From CALKZN01 sp964633815 (GTDB lineage Bacteria > Pseudomonadota > Gammaproteobacteria > Arenicellales > Arenicellaceae), in contig CAZWHW010000005.1 of assembly GCA_964633815.1 (NCBI GenBank), positions 25,081-89,080 of the forward strand: a stretch of 64,000 nucleotides of DNA, read 5' to 3'. Below the pieces are notes generated by a model. That model was not told the origin of the DNA and ran no database searches. It saw only the letters and a program-made list of their open reading frames with translations. The stretch's first letter is position 1; every line of letters begins with the position of its first letter. This document shows positions 1-8,549 of the stretch, piece by piece. A program made the position numbers and the translations under genes.

Positions 1-2101
1 TCGTATCGTTTATGCCATGTCTGAGCTGGGATTAAAGTCCACAGCAAAATATAAAAAATCTGCTCGAACAGTCGGTGATGTACTAGGTAAATTTCATCCT
101 CATGGCGATAGTGCATGTTATGAAGCCATGGTGCTTATGGCGCAACCATTTAGCTATCGATACCCTTTGGTTGATGGGCAAGGTAATTGGGGTTCAACAG
201 ATGATCCTAAGTCTTTCGCTGCCATGCGATATACAGAATCGAAATTAGCTCCTTTTGCGCAAACCTTACTAAATGAATTAAAACTCGGCACGGTTGATTG
301 GGTGCCTAATTTTGATGGAACGCTGGAAGAACCAAAATTTTTGCCCGCTCAAGTTCCTAATATTTTATTAAATGGTGTTACCGGAATTGCCGTTGGAATG
401 GCAACCGACATTCCTCCTCATAATCTAAGTGAAGTTATAGATGCCACCATTCATATCATTGACAATCCAAAGGCGGATGTTGAAGAATTGATGCAATTTA
501 TTCAAGCGCCTGATTATCCAAATTCTGCTGAAATCATTACACCTCGAAATCAGCTTTTGGAAATATACTGCAGTGGTAATGGTTCTGTTCGTCAACGCGC
601 TGTCTTTAGCACGGAAGACGGTAATATAATAATTGAGGCACTGCCATATCAATCATCTGGTGCGAAAATTCAAGAACAGGTTGCTGCTCAGATGCTAGCG
701 AAAAAACTGCCAATGGTGACAGATATTCGCGATGAGTCAGACCAAGATAATCCAGTTAGATTAGTTGTCGAGCCTCGTTCTAATCGAGTCGATATTTATC
801 AGCTAATGAGTCACTTATTTGCTACGACTGACCTGGAGAAAAGCTTCCGAGTTAATCTGAATATGATCGGTCTTGATGGACGCCCAAAAGTTCTAGCGTT
901 AAATAAAATTTTATCCGAATGGGTTAAATATCGTATTACAACGGTTACTCGCAGACTTGAGCATCGTTATAACAAGGTTAAAGAACGACTACACATTCTT
1001 GATGGTTTGCTCATCGCTTATTTAAATATTGATGAACTGATCATTATTTTGCGCACAGAAGATGAGCCAAAATCAGTGATGATGGCGCGCTTTAATTTGT
1101 CTGATGAGCAAGCTGAGGCAATTCTTGAATTAAAATTACGACGTCTAGCAAAGTTGGAAGAGTTTAAAATTCAGTCTGAACAAGAAGAGCTGCAAAAAGA
1201 AGCGCAAGAACTGGAGTTATTACTTGGATCTAATCAACGCTTACGGACTCTTGTGAAAAAAGAGTTACGTGCGATGAAGGAAGAGTTTGGCGATGCGCGA
1301 CGTTCTCCATTAGTTGATCGTGATGCGGCGCAGGTGATTAGTGAGACTGATCTGATGCCTTCAGAAGCAATAACTGCAGTCGTATCATCGCAAGGTTGGG
1401 TTCGAGCAGCCAAAGGCCATGAGATTGATGCACGTGAGCTCAATTATAAGTCCGGTGACAGTTATTTGTATGCTGTTAAAGGACGAAGCAATCAAACCTT
1501 AGTTCCTCTTGATTCTACTGGAAGAACTTATGCACTGCCTGCACATACTTTGCCATCTGCGCGAGGGCAGGGCGAGCCTTTGTCTAGTCAGTTGAATCCG
1601 CCACCAGGGGCTAATTTTGTTGGTTTAATGCTCGATGATTTAAATTCTTATTACGTCTTAGCAAGCGACTCAGGTTATGGTTTGCTTGTGAAGTTAGAAG
1701 ATATGCTAACTAAGAATAAAAAAGGTAAAGCGACCTTGAATGTGCCTAAAGATGGACAAGCATTGCTACCTAAACGAGTTGAAAACCATCAAACAGATTC
1801 GATTGCAGTGGTTACAACTTCAGGTTATTTACTTGTCTATGCTACGGATGAATTGCCATTATTGGCAAAAGGAAAGGGAGTTAAGCTGATCAATATCCCT
1901 GCAAAGCTTTTAAAAAATCGTGAAGAAATTGTCGTCAGTGTGGTGGCTATAAGCTCTGAACAATCATTGATTATTCATTCAGGTAAACGTCATCTTCGAT
2001 TAAAAGGAGCTGATCTTGAACATTACCGCGGCGAGCGCGGATTGCGAGGAAAAAAACTGCCAAGAGGCTTCCAACAAGTGAACGATTTGGTTGCGGAATA
2101 G
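1..2101 (+). CDS. parC: DNA topoisomerase IV subunit A (5' end cut by window edge)
   Basis: ParC is the DNA-cleaving subunit of topoisomerase IV, which with ParE decatenates daughter chromosomes. The reading frame is open from base 2 and matches ParC just before a conserved Met (base 17), so about 48 N-terminal codons lie outside the window; base 17 is an internal Met, not the start. Counted from that Met, the active-site tyrosine is Tyr72 in AAMRYTE (Tyr120 of E. coli). The quinolone region HPHGDSACYEAM has the wild-type Ser and Glu at the positions of E. coli Ser80 and Glu84. The C-terminal beta-pinwheel region is present (SARGQGEPL, GERGLRGKKLPRG). The stop is followed 40 bp later by transaldolase on the same strand. 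Confidence 0.97.
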   Translation, partial: RIVYAMSELGLKSTAKYKKSARTVGDVLGKFHPHGDSACYEAMVLMAQPFSYRYPLVDGQGNWGSTDDPKSFAAMRYTESKLAPFAQTLLNELKLGTVDWVPNFDGTLEEPKFLPAQVPNILLNGVTGIAVGMATDIPPHNLSEVIDATIHIIDNPKADVEELMQFIQAPDYPNSAEIITPRNQLLEIYCSGNGSVRQRAVFSTEDGNIIIEALPYQSSGAKIQEQVAAQMLAKKLPMVTDIRDESDQDNPVRLVVEPRSNRVDIYQLMSHLFATTDLEKSFRVNLNMIGLDGRPKVLALNKILSEWVKYRITTVTRRLEHRYNKVKERLHILDGLLIAYLNIDELIIILRTEDEPKSVMMARFNLSDEQAEAILELKLRRLAKLEEFKIQSEQEELQKEAQELELLLGSNQRLRTLVKKELRAMKEEFGDARRSPLVDRDAAQVISETDLMPSEAITAVVSSQGWVRAAKGHEIDARELNYKSGDSYLYAVKGRSNQTLVPLDSTGRTYALPAHTLPSARGQGEPLSSQLNPPPGANFVGLMLDDLNSYYVLASDSGYGLLVKLEDMLTKNKKGKATLNVPKDGQALLPKRVENHQTDSIAVVTTSGYLLVYATDELPLLAKGKGVKLINIPAKLLKNREEIVVSVVAISSEQSLIIHSGKRHLRLKGADLEHYRGERGLRGKKLPRGFQQVNDLVAE

Positions 2102-2141
2102 TAGCTAATAATTCATCTGTCAAGTAGAAATATCATTTATT

Positions 2142-3086
2142 ATGAATAAGTTAGAGCAATTAAAAGCAATGACAACTGTGGTTGCAGACACGGGTGATTT
2201 AACGGCAATTAAAGAATTTCAACCTCAGGATGCAACAACAAACCCATCATTGCTATTAAAAGTAGCTAAAGATGATGAATATAAGCACTTTCTTGAGCAA
2301 GCTGCCACTTCTGCTGAAGGTGACCTAGAAGGTGCTGTTGATAAATATAGTGTAGAAATTGGCGCCGAAATTCTTAATATTGTTCCAGGTAGAGTGTCGA
2401 CAGAGGTTGATGCTAGATTATCTTTTGATACAGACGCTACGATTGAAAAAGCACGTAAGTTAATTTCGATGTATGAGGCTAAAGGTTTCGAAAAGTCTCG
2501 AGTTTTAATTAAGGTCGCTTCAACTTGGGAAGGTATAAAAGCAGCTGAAAAACTAGAATCAGAAGGTATTCAATGTAATCTGACCTTGTTATTTGGTTTT
2601 GCGCAAGCGGTTGCCTGTGCTGAAGCTGGTGTGTTTTTGATTTCGCCTTTTGTTGGGCGAATTTTAGATTGGCATAATGCTAGCAATGCAGCTAAGGGCA
2701 TAGAAATGCATTACACACCATTGGAAGATCCTGGTGTAGCTTCTGTCACCAACATCTATAATTATTACAAACAGTTTTCTTATGATACGATTGTGATGGG
2801 GGCAAGTTTTCGTAATGTGGGAGAAATTGAAGCACTCGCGGGTTGTGATTATTTAACGATTGGGCCTAATTTTCTGGCAGAGTTACAATCTGAAGATGAC
2901 CATTTGGTTCAGCAACTTGACTCTGAAATTGAAGACAATTTTGAGAAAAAACTCAGTTTTAGTGAAGCTGAATTTAGGTGGCAATTGAATCAAGATGCCA
3001 TGGCAACTGAAAAGTTAGCGCAAGGTATTCGTGCGTTTGCATTAGATCAAGTTAAGTTAGAAAACTTAATGAAAAAATATATCTAA
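2142..3086 (+). CDS. tal: Transaldolase
   Basis: Transaldolase moves a dihydroxyacetone unit between sugar phosphates in the non-oxidative pentose phosphate pathway in the cytosol. The 314 aa length fits the TalA/TalB class. The start MNKLEQLKAMTTVVADTGD is the usual TalB N-terminus. The Schiff-base lysine is Lys124 in RVLIKVASTWEG. Asp16 and Glu88 match the other catalytic acids, and TTNPSLL and LTLLFGFAQA are family signatures. It lies 40 bp after parC in the same direction and ends 21 bp from the convergent chloride transporter gene; I saw no strong hairpin between them. No other pentose phosphate gene is nearby. Confidence 0.97.
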   Translation: MNKLEQLKAMTTVVADTGDLTAIKEFQPQDATTNPSLLLKVAKDDEYKHFLEQAATSAEGDLEGAVDKYSVEIGAEILNIVPGRVSTEVDARLSFDTDATIEKARKLISMYEAKGFEKSRVLIKVASTWEGIKAAEKLESEGIQCNLTLLFGFAQAVACAEAGVFLISPFVGRILDWHNASNAAKGIEMHYTPLEDPGVASVTNIYNYYKQFSYDTIVMGASFRNVGEIEALAGCDYLTIGPNFLAELQSEDDHLVQQLDSEIEDNFEKKLSFSEAEFRWQLNQDAMATEKLAQGIRAFALDQVKLENLMKKYI

Positions 3087-3107
3087 TAATAAAGCGAGAA
3101 TGCATCT

Positions 3108-4967
3108 TTAATAGGCTTGTTTGGTGTTCCGTTCTATATGTTCTATTGTTAAGATGCCATATATTTTGTTTTGTGTTTTGCCATGTGCGCCGCATACATA
3201 AACGACCTTCATGCCTTGGTTTTGCATGACTTCATAGGCTTCTTGAAGCGTATCTATCGTTGTTATTCTTGACGCAGTTTGCCGCATTGCTGGAAAATTA
3301 AGTAGTTCAATAGTTGTTTCTTCGAGAGTTTCGACAGCATTGCTATCAATTTCATTCTTAGCTAATTTTTTATAATTATTTTTCAGTTCTTGGATGTGGT
3401 TTACTAAGTCATTACCTGGAATTAAAGAGGCTTGTCCATTTTCAGTTAATACCGCAATCCATTTAGGTTGATGTTTAAGGATTTTTTCTGCCTTACCTAA
3501 GGTAACAGTTTCGCCTTGTTGGATGATATTTTTTTCCATTAAGCTGGCGACACCAGTACGCCTTAAGGCTTGTGCGATAGGGTTGTTACGATAATCAAGC
3601 CCTCTTGCCATCATCAATAAGCGATAAATCGAAGGTTTTTTGAAAATAATCCTTTCCGCTAACACTGCAGAAATGATTGCTACCATGCCAGGTAAGATGA
3701 TTGCTTGATTTGCTGTTAATTCTAGCAATGCGATCAAAGCTGCTAAAGGTGCTTGCAAGGTTGCCCCCATCATGGCTCCCATGCCTAATGTGGAGTAAAA
3801 GCCTTCATAGGCAATACCTGGGAAGAAGTTTTGTGCAATTAGAGCAACGGCGCCGCCAGCACAGGCGCCAATAACTAGATTCGGTGCAATCAATCCTCCA
3901 GGAATGCTAAGGCCGCAGGCAACGGCTGAGGCGATGCATTTGGCTGCGATAATAAAGATTAAAGTTACTAAGCCAATTTGCCCAATTAAGGCAGAGTTAA
4001 CTGTGTCATAGCCGATTCCCATCACTTGAGGAATCACAGCACTTATAGCGCCAACAATTACTCCCGCCATCGTCATTCGGAAAAGAATTGATTTGTCTTT
4101 CCAAACGTCAGTCATAAATAAAGTCATTTGCGTGAAGACTGCGGAAATGCACCCAATGATGATTCCCATTAATGCAACTAATGGCAATTCAGATAAAGAC
4201 ACTAGATCAAATGGCTGTACAGTAAAAATTGGAGCAGCGCCAAAAACAATTCGAGACAATGTGGTAGCGGTTACTGCAGCAATAATAACGGGGGTAAAAC
4301 CAATAATGGTATATTCCATCACTACGACTTCCATAGCAAATATAACGCCAGCTAAAGGTGTATTAAAGCCAGCAGCAATAGCAGCAGCGACACCGCAGCA
4401 AACCAAGGTGCGAGTACTGTTATTTGGTACCTTTAAATAACGGCCCAAGGCACTGCCACTGGTAGCGCCAAGATGTACTCCAGGTCCTTCGCGGCCAATA
4501 GATTGGCCTGTGATGAGAACAATGGTCGCTCCAATAAATTGAGCGATGGCATTTTTGATTGGTAAGTATCCTTGGTGATAGGTTAAACGCTCCAGCACAT
4601 GAGCAACACCAACTTGCCTATTTTTTTTAGCAAATAAAGAAAACACAATGCCAGCTAAGACACTGCCACCTAGTACAAGAAAAAATCGCGCTAGACTAGA
4701 TAATCCTTCAAAATTTTCACCTGATTCGTCGCCAGTAAAGAAAAAAGCCCCTTTTTCAATTAATAAGCGAAATAATATGATGACTCCGCCTGAGGTGAGA
4801 CCACAGACTATACCTAAGAAGCATAATTGAGGTAAGCCGTCAAAAGTGCCGGCCATTTGTAAGCGTTGAGTTTCTAGAAAGTGAAAATATTGTTCTCGAA
4901 CAAAAGCAATAGGTCGCCACTTTTTCCATATTCGTAGTGACTGTAAAAATTTGTTCTTGTTGGACAT
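3108..4967 (-). CDS. ClC-family chloride channel/transporter with C-terminal CBS domains
   Basis: An inner-membrane anion pathway of the ClC family: a membrane domain to about residue 450 and a cytoplasmic C-terminus (about 470-610) with a CBS pair. The gating glutamate is Glu160 in GREGP, the third motif is GLSIPGGLIAPN (352-363), and Tyr448 in KPSIYRLL fits the central tyrosine of E. coli ClcA. Two positions differ from classical exchangers. The GSGIP loop reads VGVAH (119-123), so the central serine is replaced by Val. The residue aligned with the proton glutamate (Glu203 of ClcA) is Val214 in AMEVVV. This resembles channel-type ClCs, so proton coupling is doubtful. 619 aa is usual for the CBS-bearing class. 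The substrate anion is not established. Confidence 0.9.
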   Translation of the reverse strand: MSNKNKFLQSLRIWKKWRPIAFVREQYFHFLETQRLQMAGTFDGLPQLCFLGIVCGLTSGGVIILFRLLIEKGAFFFTGDESGENFEGLSSLARFFLVLGGSVLAGIVFSLFAKKNRQVGVAHVLERLTYHQGYLPIKNAIAQFIGATIVLITGQSIGREGPGVHLGATSGSALGRYLKVPNNSTRTLVCCGVAAAIAAGFNTPLAGVIFAMEVVVMEYTIIGFTPVIIAAVTATTLSRIVFGAAPIFTVQPFDLVSLSELPLVALMGIIIGCISAVFTQMTLFMTDVWKDKSILFRMTMAGVIVGAISAVIPQVMGIGYDTVNSALIGQIGLVTLIFIIAAKCIASAVACGLSIPGGLIAPNLVIGACAGGAVALIAQNFFPGIAYEGFYSTLGMGAMMGATLQAPLAALIALLELTANQAIILPGMVAIISAVLAERIIFKKPSIYRLLMMARGLDYRNNPIAQALRRTGVASLMEKNIIQQGETVTLGKAEKILKHQPKWIAVLTENGQASLIPGNDLVNHIQELKNNYKKLAKNEIDSNAVETLEETTIELLNFPAMRQTASRITTIDTLQEAYEVMQNQGMKVVYVCGAHGKTQNKIYGILTIEHIERNTKQAY

Positions 4968-5027
4968 ATGTTACAGCTCTATATTTGCAATGCTTGATGC
5001 CGGTTTAAAGTTTGTGATTTTTTCATG

Positions 5028-6404
5028 TTAAAAGGGTGGTTGAATATTAGGTCTGGTTGAAAAAATTAATTCACGGAATTGATTTTGGATGGATTCCAAG
5101 TTGGCTTGGGTTTCACCTTCAAAACGTAGAACTAAAACGGGCGTAGTATTTGATGGCCGAATTAAACCGAATCCATTTTTAAAATCAACACGTAAACCAT
5201 CAAATGTGCTCACTTGTTGATCTGGGAAATTCGCATTTTGTACTAATTCTTCCATAAATTTATAGTGTTCTCCAAAGTTATCCATTTGGATTTGTAATTC
5301 TGGCGTGTTAATTGTGTTTGGCAAGGCATCGAAAATAGCTTGCGGTGTTTCATTCATTTTTGCAAGCAGTTCAAGTAAACGTGCTCCAGCATAAACACCA
5401 TCATCAAATCCAAACCAGCGTTCTTTAAAGAAAATATGACCACTCATTTCGCCAGCAATTGCGGCGCCAGTTTCTTTGAGTTTAGCCTTAATAAATGAGT
5501 GACCTGTGCGCCACATAGTCGCTTTGCCGCCTGCAGCTTCTATCTCAGAGGCAAGTGATCGACTGCATTTCACATCATAAATGATTTCAGTGCCAGGATT
5601 TCGAGATAAAATATCTCGTGCGAATAGGATCATTTGACGATCAGGCCAAATCACTTCTCCTTTAGGTGTTACAACGCCAAGACGATCAGCGTCACCATCA
5701 AAGGCAAGGCCGAGTTCAGCATCATGTGTTTGTACGGCTTCAATTAAGTCGGTTAAATTTTCCAGCTTTGCGGGGTCAGGGTGATGATTAGGAAATGTGC
5801 CATCTACTTCGGAATATAGATCAATAACATCGCAACCTAATGCACGAAAAAGTTGAGGTGCAGTGGCGCCGCCAACACCGTTGCCACAATCAATGACAAT
5901 TTTCATTGGTCTGGCAAGTTCAATATCACTAACTACACGATTGATGTAATCATCGATCACTGCCACTTCGGAGTATGAACCAGCCCCCGCGCTAAAGTCA
6001 TTGTTGAGTATACGTTGATATAAACCTTGAATACGTTCAGATGAGAGGGTAGTGCCATCGATCACAATTTTAAAGCCATTATAATTGGGAGGATTATGAC
6101 TGCCAGTGATGGCGACACAAGAAGATATGTCCAGTTGATATGCTGAAAAATACACCACAGGTGATGGTGAGACGCCAATATCTGTAACAGACACCCCTGC
6201 AGCGCGTAAACCATCTGCAAGCGCTTTCGCAAGCCGAGGTCCGGATAAACGTCCATCTCTGCCAATCACGATAGTTTGCTGTCCTGCAGCAATGATTTCA
6301 CTGCCTATGGCTTGGCCAATTTTGAAAGTGATGTCGTCAGTAATTGTTTTATCAACAATTCCACGAATATCGTAAGCTTTAAAAATTTCAGCAGGAATGT
6401 TCAT
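5028..6404 (-). CDS. algC: Phosphomannomutase / phosphoglucomutase
   Basis: An alpha-D-phosphohexomutase that interconverts mannose (or glucose) 6- and 1-phosphates, feeding GDP-mannose and UDP-glucose synthesis. The N-terminus has FKAYDIRG. The phosphoserine loop is TGSHNPPNYNG, the Mg2+ loop is DGDADR, the sugar-binding loop is GEMSGHIFF, and the C-terminal phosphate site is RPSNTTPVLVLRFEG. The 458 aa length matches the AlgC/ManB class of bifunctional PMM/PGM enzymes. The substrate preference cannot be read from sequence, so the symbol is the closest family name. The type II manC gene near 26 kb would use the mannose 1-phosphate. It lies 60 bp upstream (in its own direction) of the clc gene on the same strand and may be co-transcribed with it. 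Confidence 0.92.
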   Translation of the reverse strand: MNIPAEIFKAYDIRGIVDKTITDDITFKIGQAIGSEIIAAGQQTIVIGRDGRLSGPRLAKALADGLRAAGVSVTDIGVSPSPVVYFSAYQLDISSCVAITGSHNPPNYNGFKIVIDGTTLSSERIQGLYQRILNNDFSAGAGSYSEVAVIDDYINRVVSDIELARPMKIVIDCGNGVGGATAPQLFRALGCDVIDLYSEVDGTFPNHHPDPAKLENLTDLIEAVQTHDAELGLAFDGDADRLGVVTPKGEVIWPDRQMILFARDILSRNPGTEIIYDVKCSRSLASEIEAAGGKATMWRTGHSFIKAKLKETGAAIAGEMSGHIFFKERWFGFDDGVYAGARLLELLAKMNETPQAIFDALPNTINTPELQIQMDNFGEHYKFMEELVQNANFPDQQVSTFDGLRVDFKNGFGLIRPSNTTPVLVLRFEGETQANLESIQNQFRELIFSTRPNIQPPF

Positions 6405-6488
6405 TGACTTGATAAGTTATCGATTATTTTAGTAAATTATACCTAGTGATAGTGAGATTGACAGATGTCTGAAATGAGAAAATAAGAC

Positions 6489-6797
6489 TTATTCACTATT
6501 TATATCTTTTTCAATTTCTTCTAGGTAGCGTTTGAAGTATTGTTTACTCAAAATAATTGAACTCCACAGCCACGATGCATATAAACATAAAATTAAAATC
6601 GTAAAGGCGCTGTATTTTGGGAGTAACAAGATGAAAAGAGCAGCAATTAAAATGCAAACTCCTGAATAAATTAACGCAGACTTCATCATGCCTTTATATT
6701 TCGTTCTGACTTCTTCTTCAGTTTTTACATCAGAATCCCAAAGCACTTGCTTTATTTTTTGGAATTCATTTTCATTCATTTTCTTTTTTAATCGCAT
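6489..6797 (-). CDS. Small two-helix membrane protein, unknown function
   Basis: I do not recognise a family. The 102 aa product has a charged N-terminal segment (about 1-35), two adjacent hydrophobic helices (about 38-60 and 64-82) and a charged, helical C-terminal tail, so it is probably a small inner-membrane protein with both ends in the cytosol. A second Met at residue 7 (start at 6779) is equally plausible, because neither start has a clear Shine-Dalgarno sequence. It lies 84 bp upstream of the phosphomannomutase gene on the same strand. Coding status rests on a credible two-helix membrane protein pattern, not on recognised homology. Confidence 0.55.
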   Translation of the reverse strand: MRLKKKMNENEFQKIKQVLWDSDVKTEEEVRTKYKGMMKSALIYSGVCILIAALFILLLPKYSAFTILILCLYASWLWSSIILSKQYFKRYLEEIEKDINSE

Positions 6798-7060
6798 ATT
6801 TAATTTATCGTAAATTTTGGCTTCTTTTAATGATTGCTATATCTAATTAGAAGTGATTTTAATTGTGTAATTAATTGTTTTTAACAAGATATTGATAAAG
6901 TTAAGGAGCGTAAAATAAGGATGTTTGTAACTCAGCACGAGTTAGCTTGGTATAAAAAAATGATAAAAATTTTTGGTTATGATCGCTGTTGATAATATTA
7001 TTTTCTGGCACTGTTTTAGTTGATGGTTTTAGCTTATAGATTCATGATTTTGATAGGGTT
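6798..7060. other. Gene-free AT-rich stretch
   Basis: About 260 bp between the small membrane protein and the lpd terminator. I see no credible reading frame, tRNA or strong hairpin on either strand. It presumably holds the promoter of the leftward genes (6489-6797 and on), but I could not pick a convincing pair of boxes. Confidence 0.5.
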
Positions 7061-7094
7061 AAAAAAGCCGCATTCAAATGGATGCGGCTTTTTT
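7061..7094. terminator. Bidirectional intrinsic terminator after lpd
   Basis: The arms AAAAAAGCCGCAT (7061-7073) and ATGCGGCTTTTTT (7082-7094) form a perfect 13-bp stem with an 8-nt loop. The A/T runs supply a U-tract in either direction. It sits 17 bp beyond the lpd stop, so it most likely ends the sucA-sucB-lpd transcript. Confidence 0.9.
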
Positions 7095-7110
7095 AATTTA
7101 GCGAAGTCGT

Positions 7111-8538
7111 TTAGTTCGCTTTATGAATTGCGCGTTTGTCCACAGCAAGAGCGGCTTCATGGAACGCTTCATTCAATGTTGGATGGCCATGAATGGTTCT
7201 GGCAATATCTTCGGAGCTAGCTTTGAACTCCATAGCGACAACCGCTTCGGCGATCAATTCTGAAGCGCTGACACCAAAAATATGTACGCCAAGAATCTCA
7301 TCAGTTTCTTTATGAGCGATCATTTTGATACGGCCATTTTTTTCATTCATGGCGAGTGCTCTGCCGTTGGCAGCAAATGGGAAAAAGCCCGCTTTGTAAG
7401 GAATGCCTTCAGCTTTACATTGTTCTTCAGTTTTGCCAACCCAGGCGATTTCAGGGTGTGTATAGATAACCCAAGGAATGACATCGTGATTGAGCGTGCT
7501 TTGTTGCCCTGCGATGACTTCAGCAACCATTACGCCTTCTTCTGAACCTTTGTGCGCTAACATTGGTCCTTTGACGGCATCGCCAATAGCGTAGACACCA
7601 GGAATATTGGTTTTGCATTGATCGTCCACATCAATTTGGCCACGATCATCTAATTTCAAGCCAACAGCATCATCAACAATGCCTTCAGTGTTCGCACGAC
7701 GACCAACAGCAACAATTAGCTTATCAAACTTTGCAGTTTGCTCGCCGTCTTTGTCGCTATAGGTGACAGTCACTGCAGATTTGGTGGTTTTTGTTGCAGA
7801 AACCATTGCACCAAGCTTGATATTTAAACCTTGATCCTTAGTGAGCACTTTGAACATTTCACGTGACAATTGCTTATCGACAGGTGGCAAGAAATCTGGT
7901 GAAGCTTCGAAAATTATCACTTCAGAACCTAAACGGCTCCAAACACTGCCAAGCTCAAGACCAATCACACCAGCGCCAATGACTCCTAGCTTTTTTGGTA
8001 CAGCATTAATGTCTAGAGCGCCAGCGTTGTCAATAATGAGTTTATTGTCAACTGGAGCTGGAGGGATTTCGATCGGTTTAGAACCTGTAGCAAGAATAAT
8101 GTTATCAGCACTGTATTGACTGACTTTGTCATTTTTGTCAGTGACTTCAATGACTTTATTAGCAAGTAATTTACCGCGGCCATGAATTGACGTCACTTTG
8201 TTGGCTTTGAATAGTCCTGCTACTCCGCCAGTTAATTGTTTAACAATGTCATCTTTGCGCTTTACCATTTTTTTGACATCAACTGATAATTTGCCAGTTG
8301 AAATGCCATGGGTAGCAAATTCATGTGATGCTTGTGCGTATTTCTCCGAGGAGTCAAGCAATGCTTTTGAAGGGATACAACCAACGTTTAAGCAAGTTCC
8401 ACCTAGAGCTGGCGTGCCTTCTGCATCGACCCAGTCATCAATACATGCAGTATTAAATCCAAGTTGAGCTGCACGAATAGCGGCAACATAGCCAGCAGGG
8501 CCAGCACCAACAACGATAATATCGAATTTTTCAGACAT
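7111..8538 (-). CDS. lpd: Dihydrolipoamide dehydrogenase (E3)
   Basis: A flavoprotein that re-oxidises dihydrolipoamide with NAD+, here as the E3 of 2-oxoglutarate dehydrogenase. The N-terminal FAD fold is VVGAGPAGYVAAI. The redox disulfide is GGTCLNVGCIPSK, the NAD fold is GVIGAGVIGLELG, and the second FAD motif is YAIGDAVKGPMLAH. The C-terminal HGHPTLNEAFHEA carries the catalytic His-Glu pair. The 475 aa length is typical. It starts 11 bp after the sucB stop and is last in sucA-sucB-lpd, so it is probably dedicated to that complex. A pyruvate dehydrogenase could share it, since none is in view. Confidence 0.97.
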   Translation of the reverse strand: MSEKFDIIVVGAGPAGYVAAIRAAQLGFNTACIDDWVDAEGTPALGGTCLNVGCIPSKALLDSSEKYAQASHEFATHGISTGKLSVDVKKMVKRKDDIVKQLTGGVAGLFKANKVTSIHGRGKLLANKVIEVTDKNDKVSQYSADNIILATGSKPIEIPPAPVDNKLIIDNAGALDINAVPKKLGVIGAGVIGLELGSVWSRLGSEVIIFEASPDFLPPVDKQLSREMFKVLTKDQGLNIKLGAMVSATKTTKSAVTVTYSDKDGEQTAKFDKLIVAVGRRANTEGIVDDAVGLKLDDRGQIDVDDQCKTNIPGVYAIGDAVKGPMLAHKGSEEGVMVAEVIAGQQSTLNHDVIPWVIYTHPEIAWVGKTEEQCKAEGIPYKAGFFPFAANGRALAMNEKNGRIKMIAHKETDEILGVHIFGVSASELIAEAVVAMEFKASSEDIARTIHGHPTLNEAFHEAALAVDKRAIHKAN

Positions 8539-8549
8539 TGAGAGTCTCC

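Noticed and set aside
17..2101. Quinolone-resistance change in ParC
   Set aside because: The Ser and Glu at the usual resistance positions are wild type; the N-terminal part is outside the window and cannot be judged.
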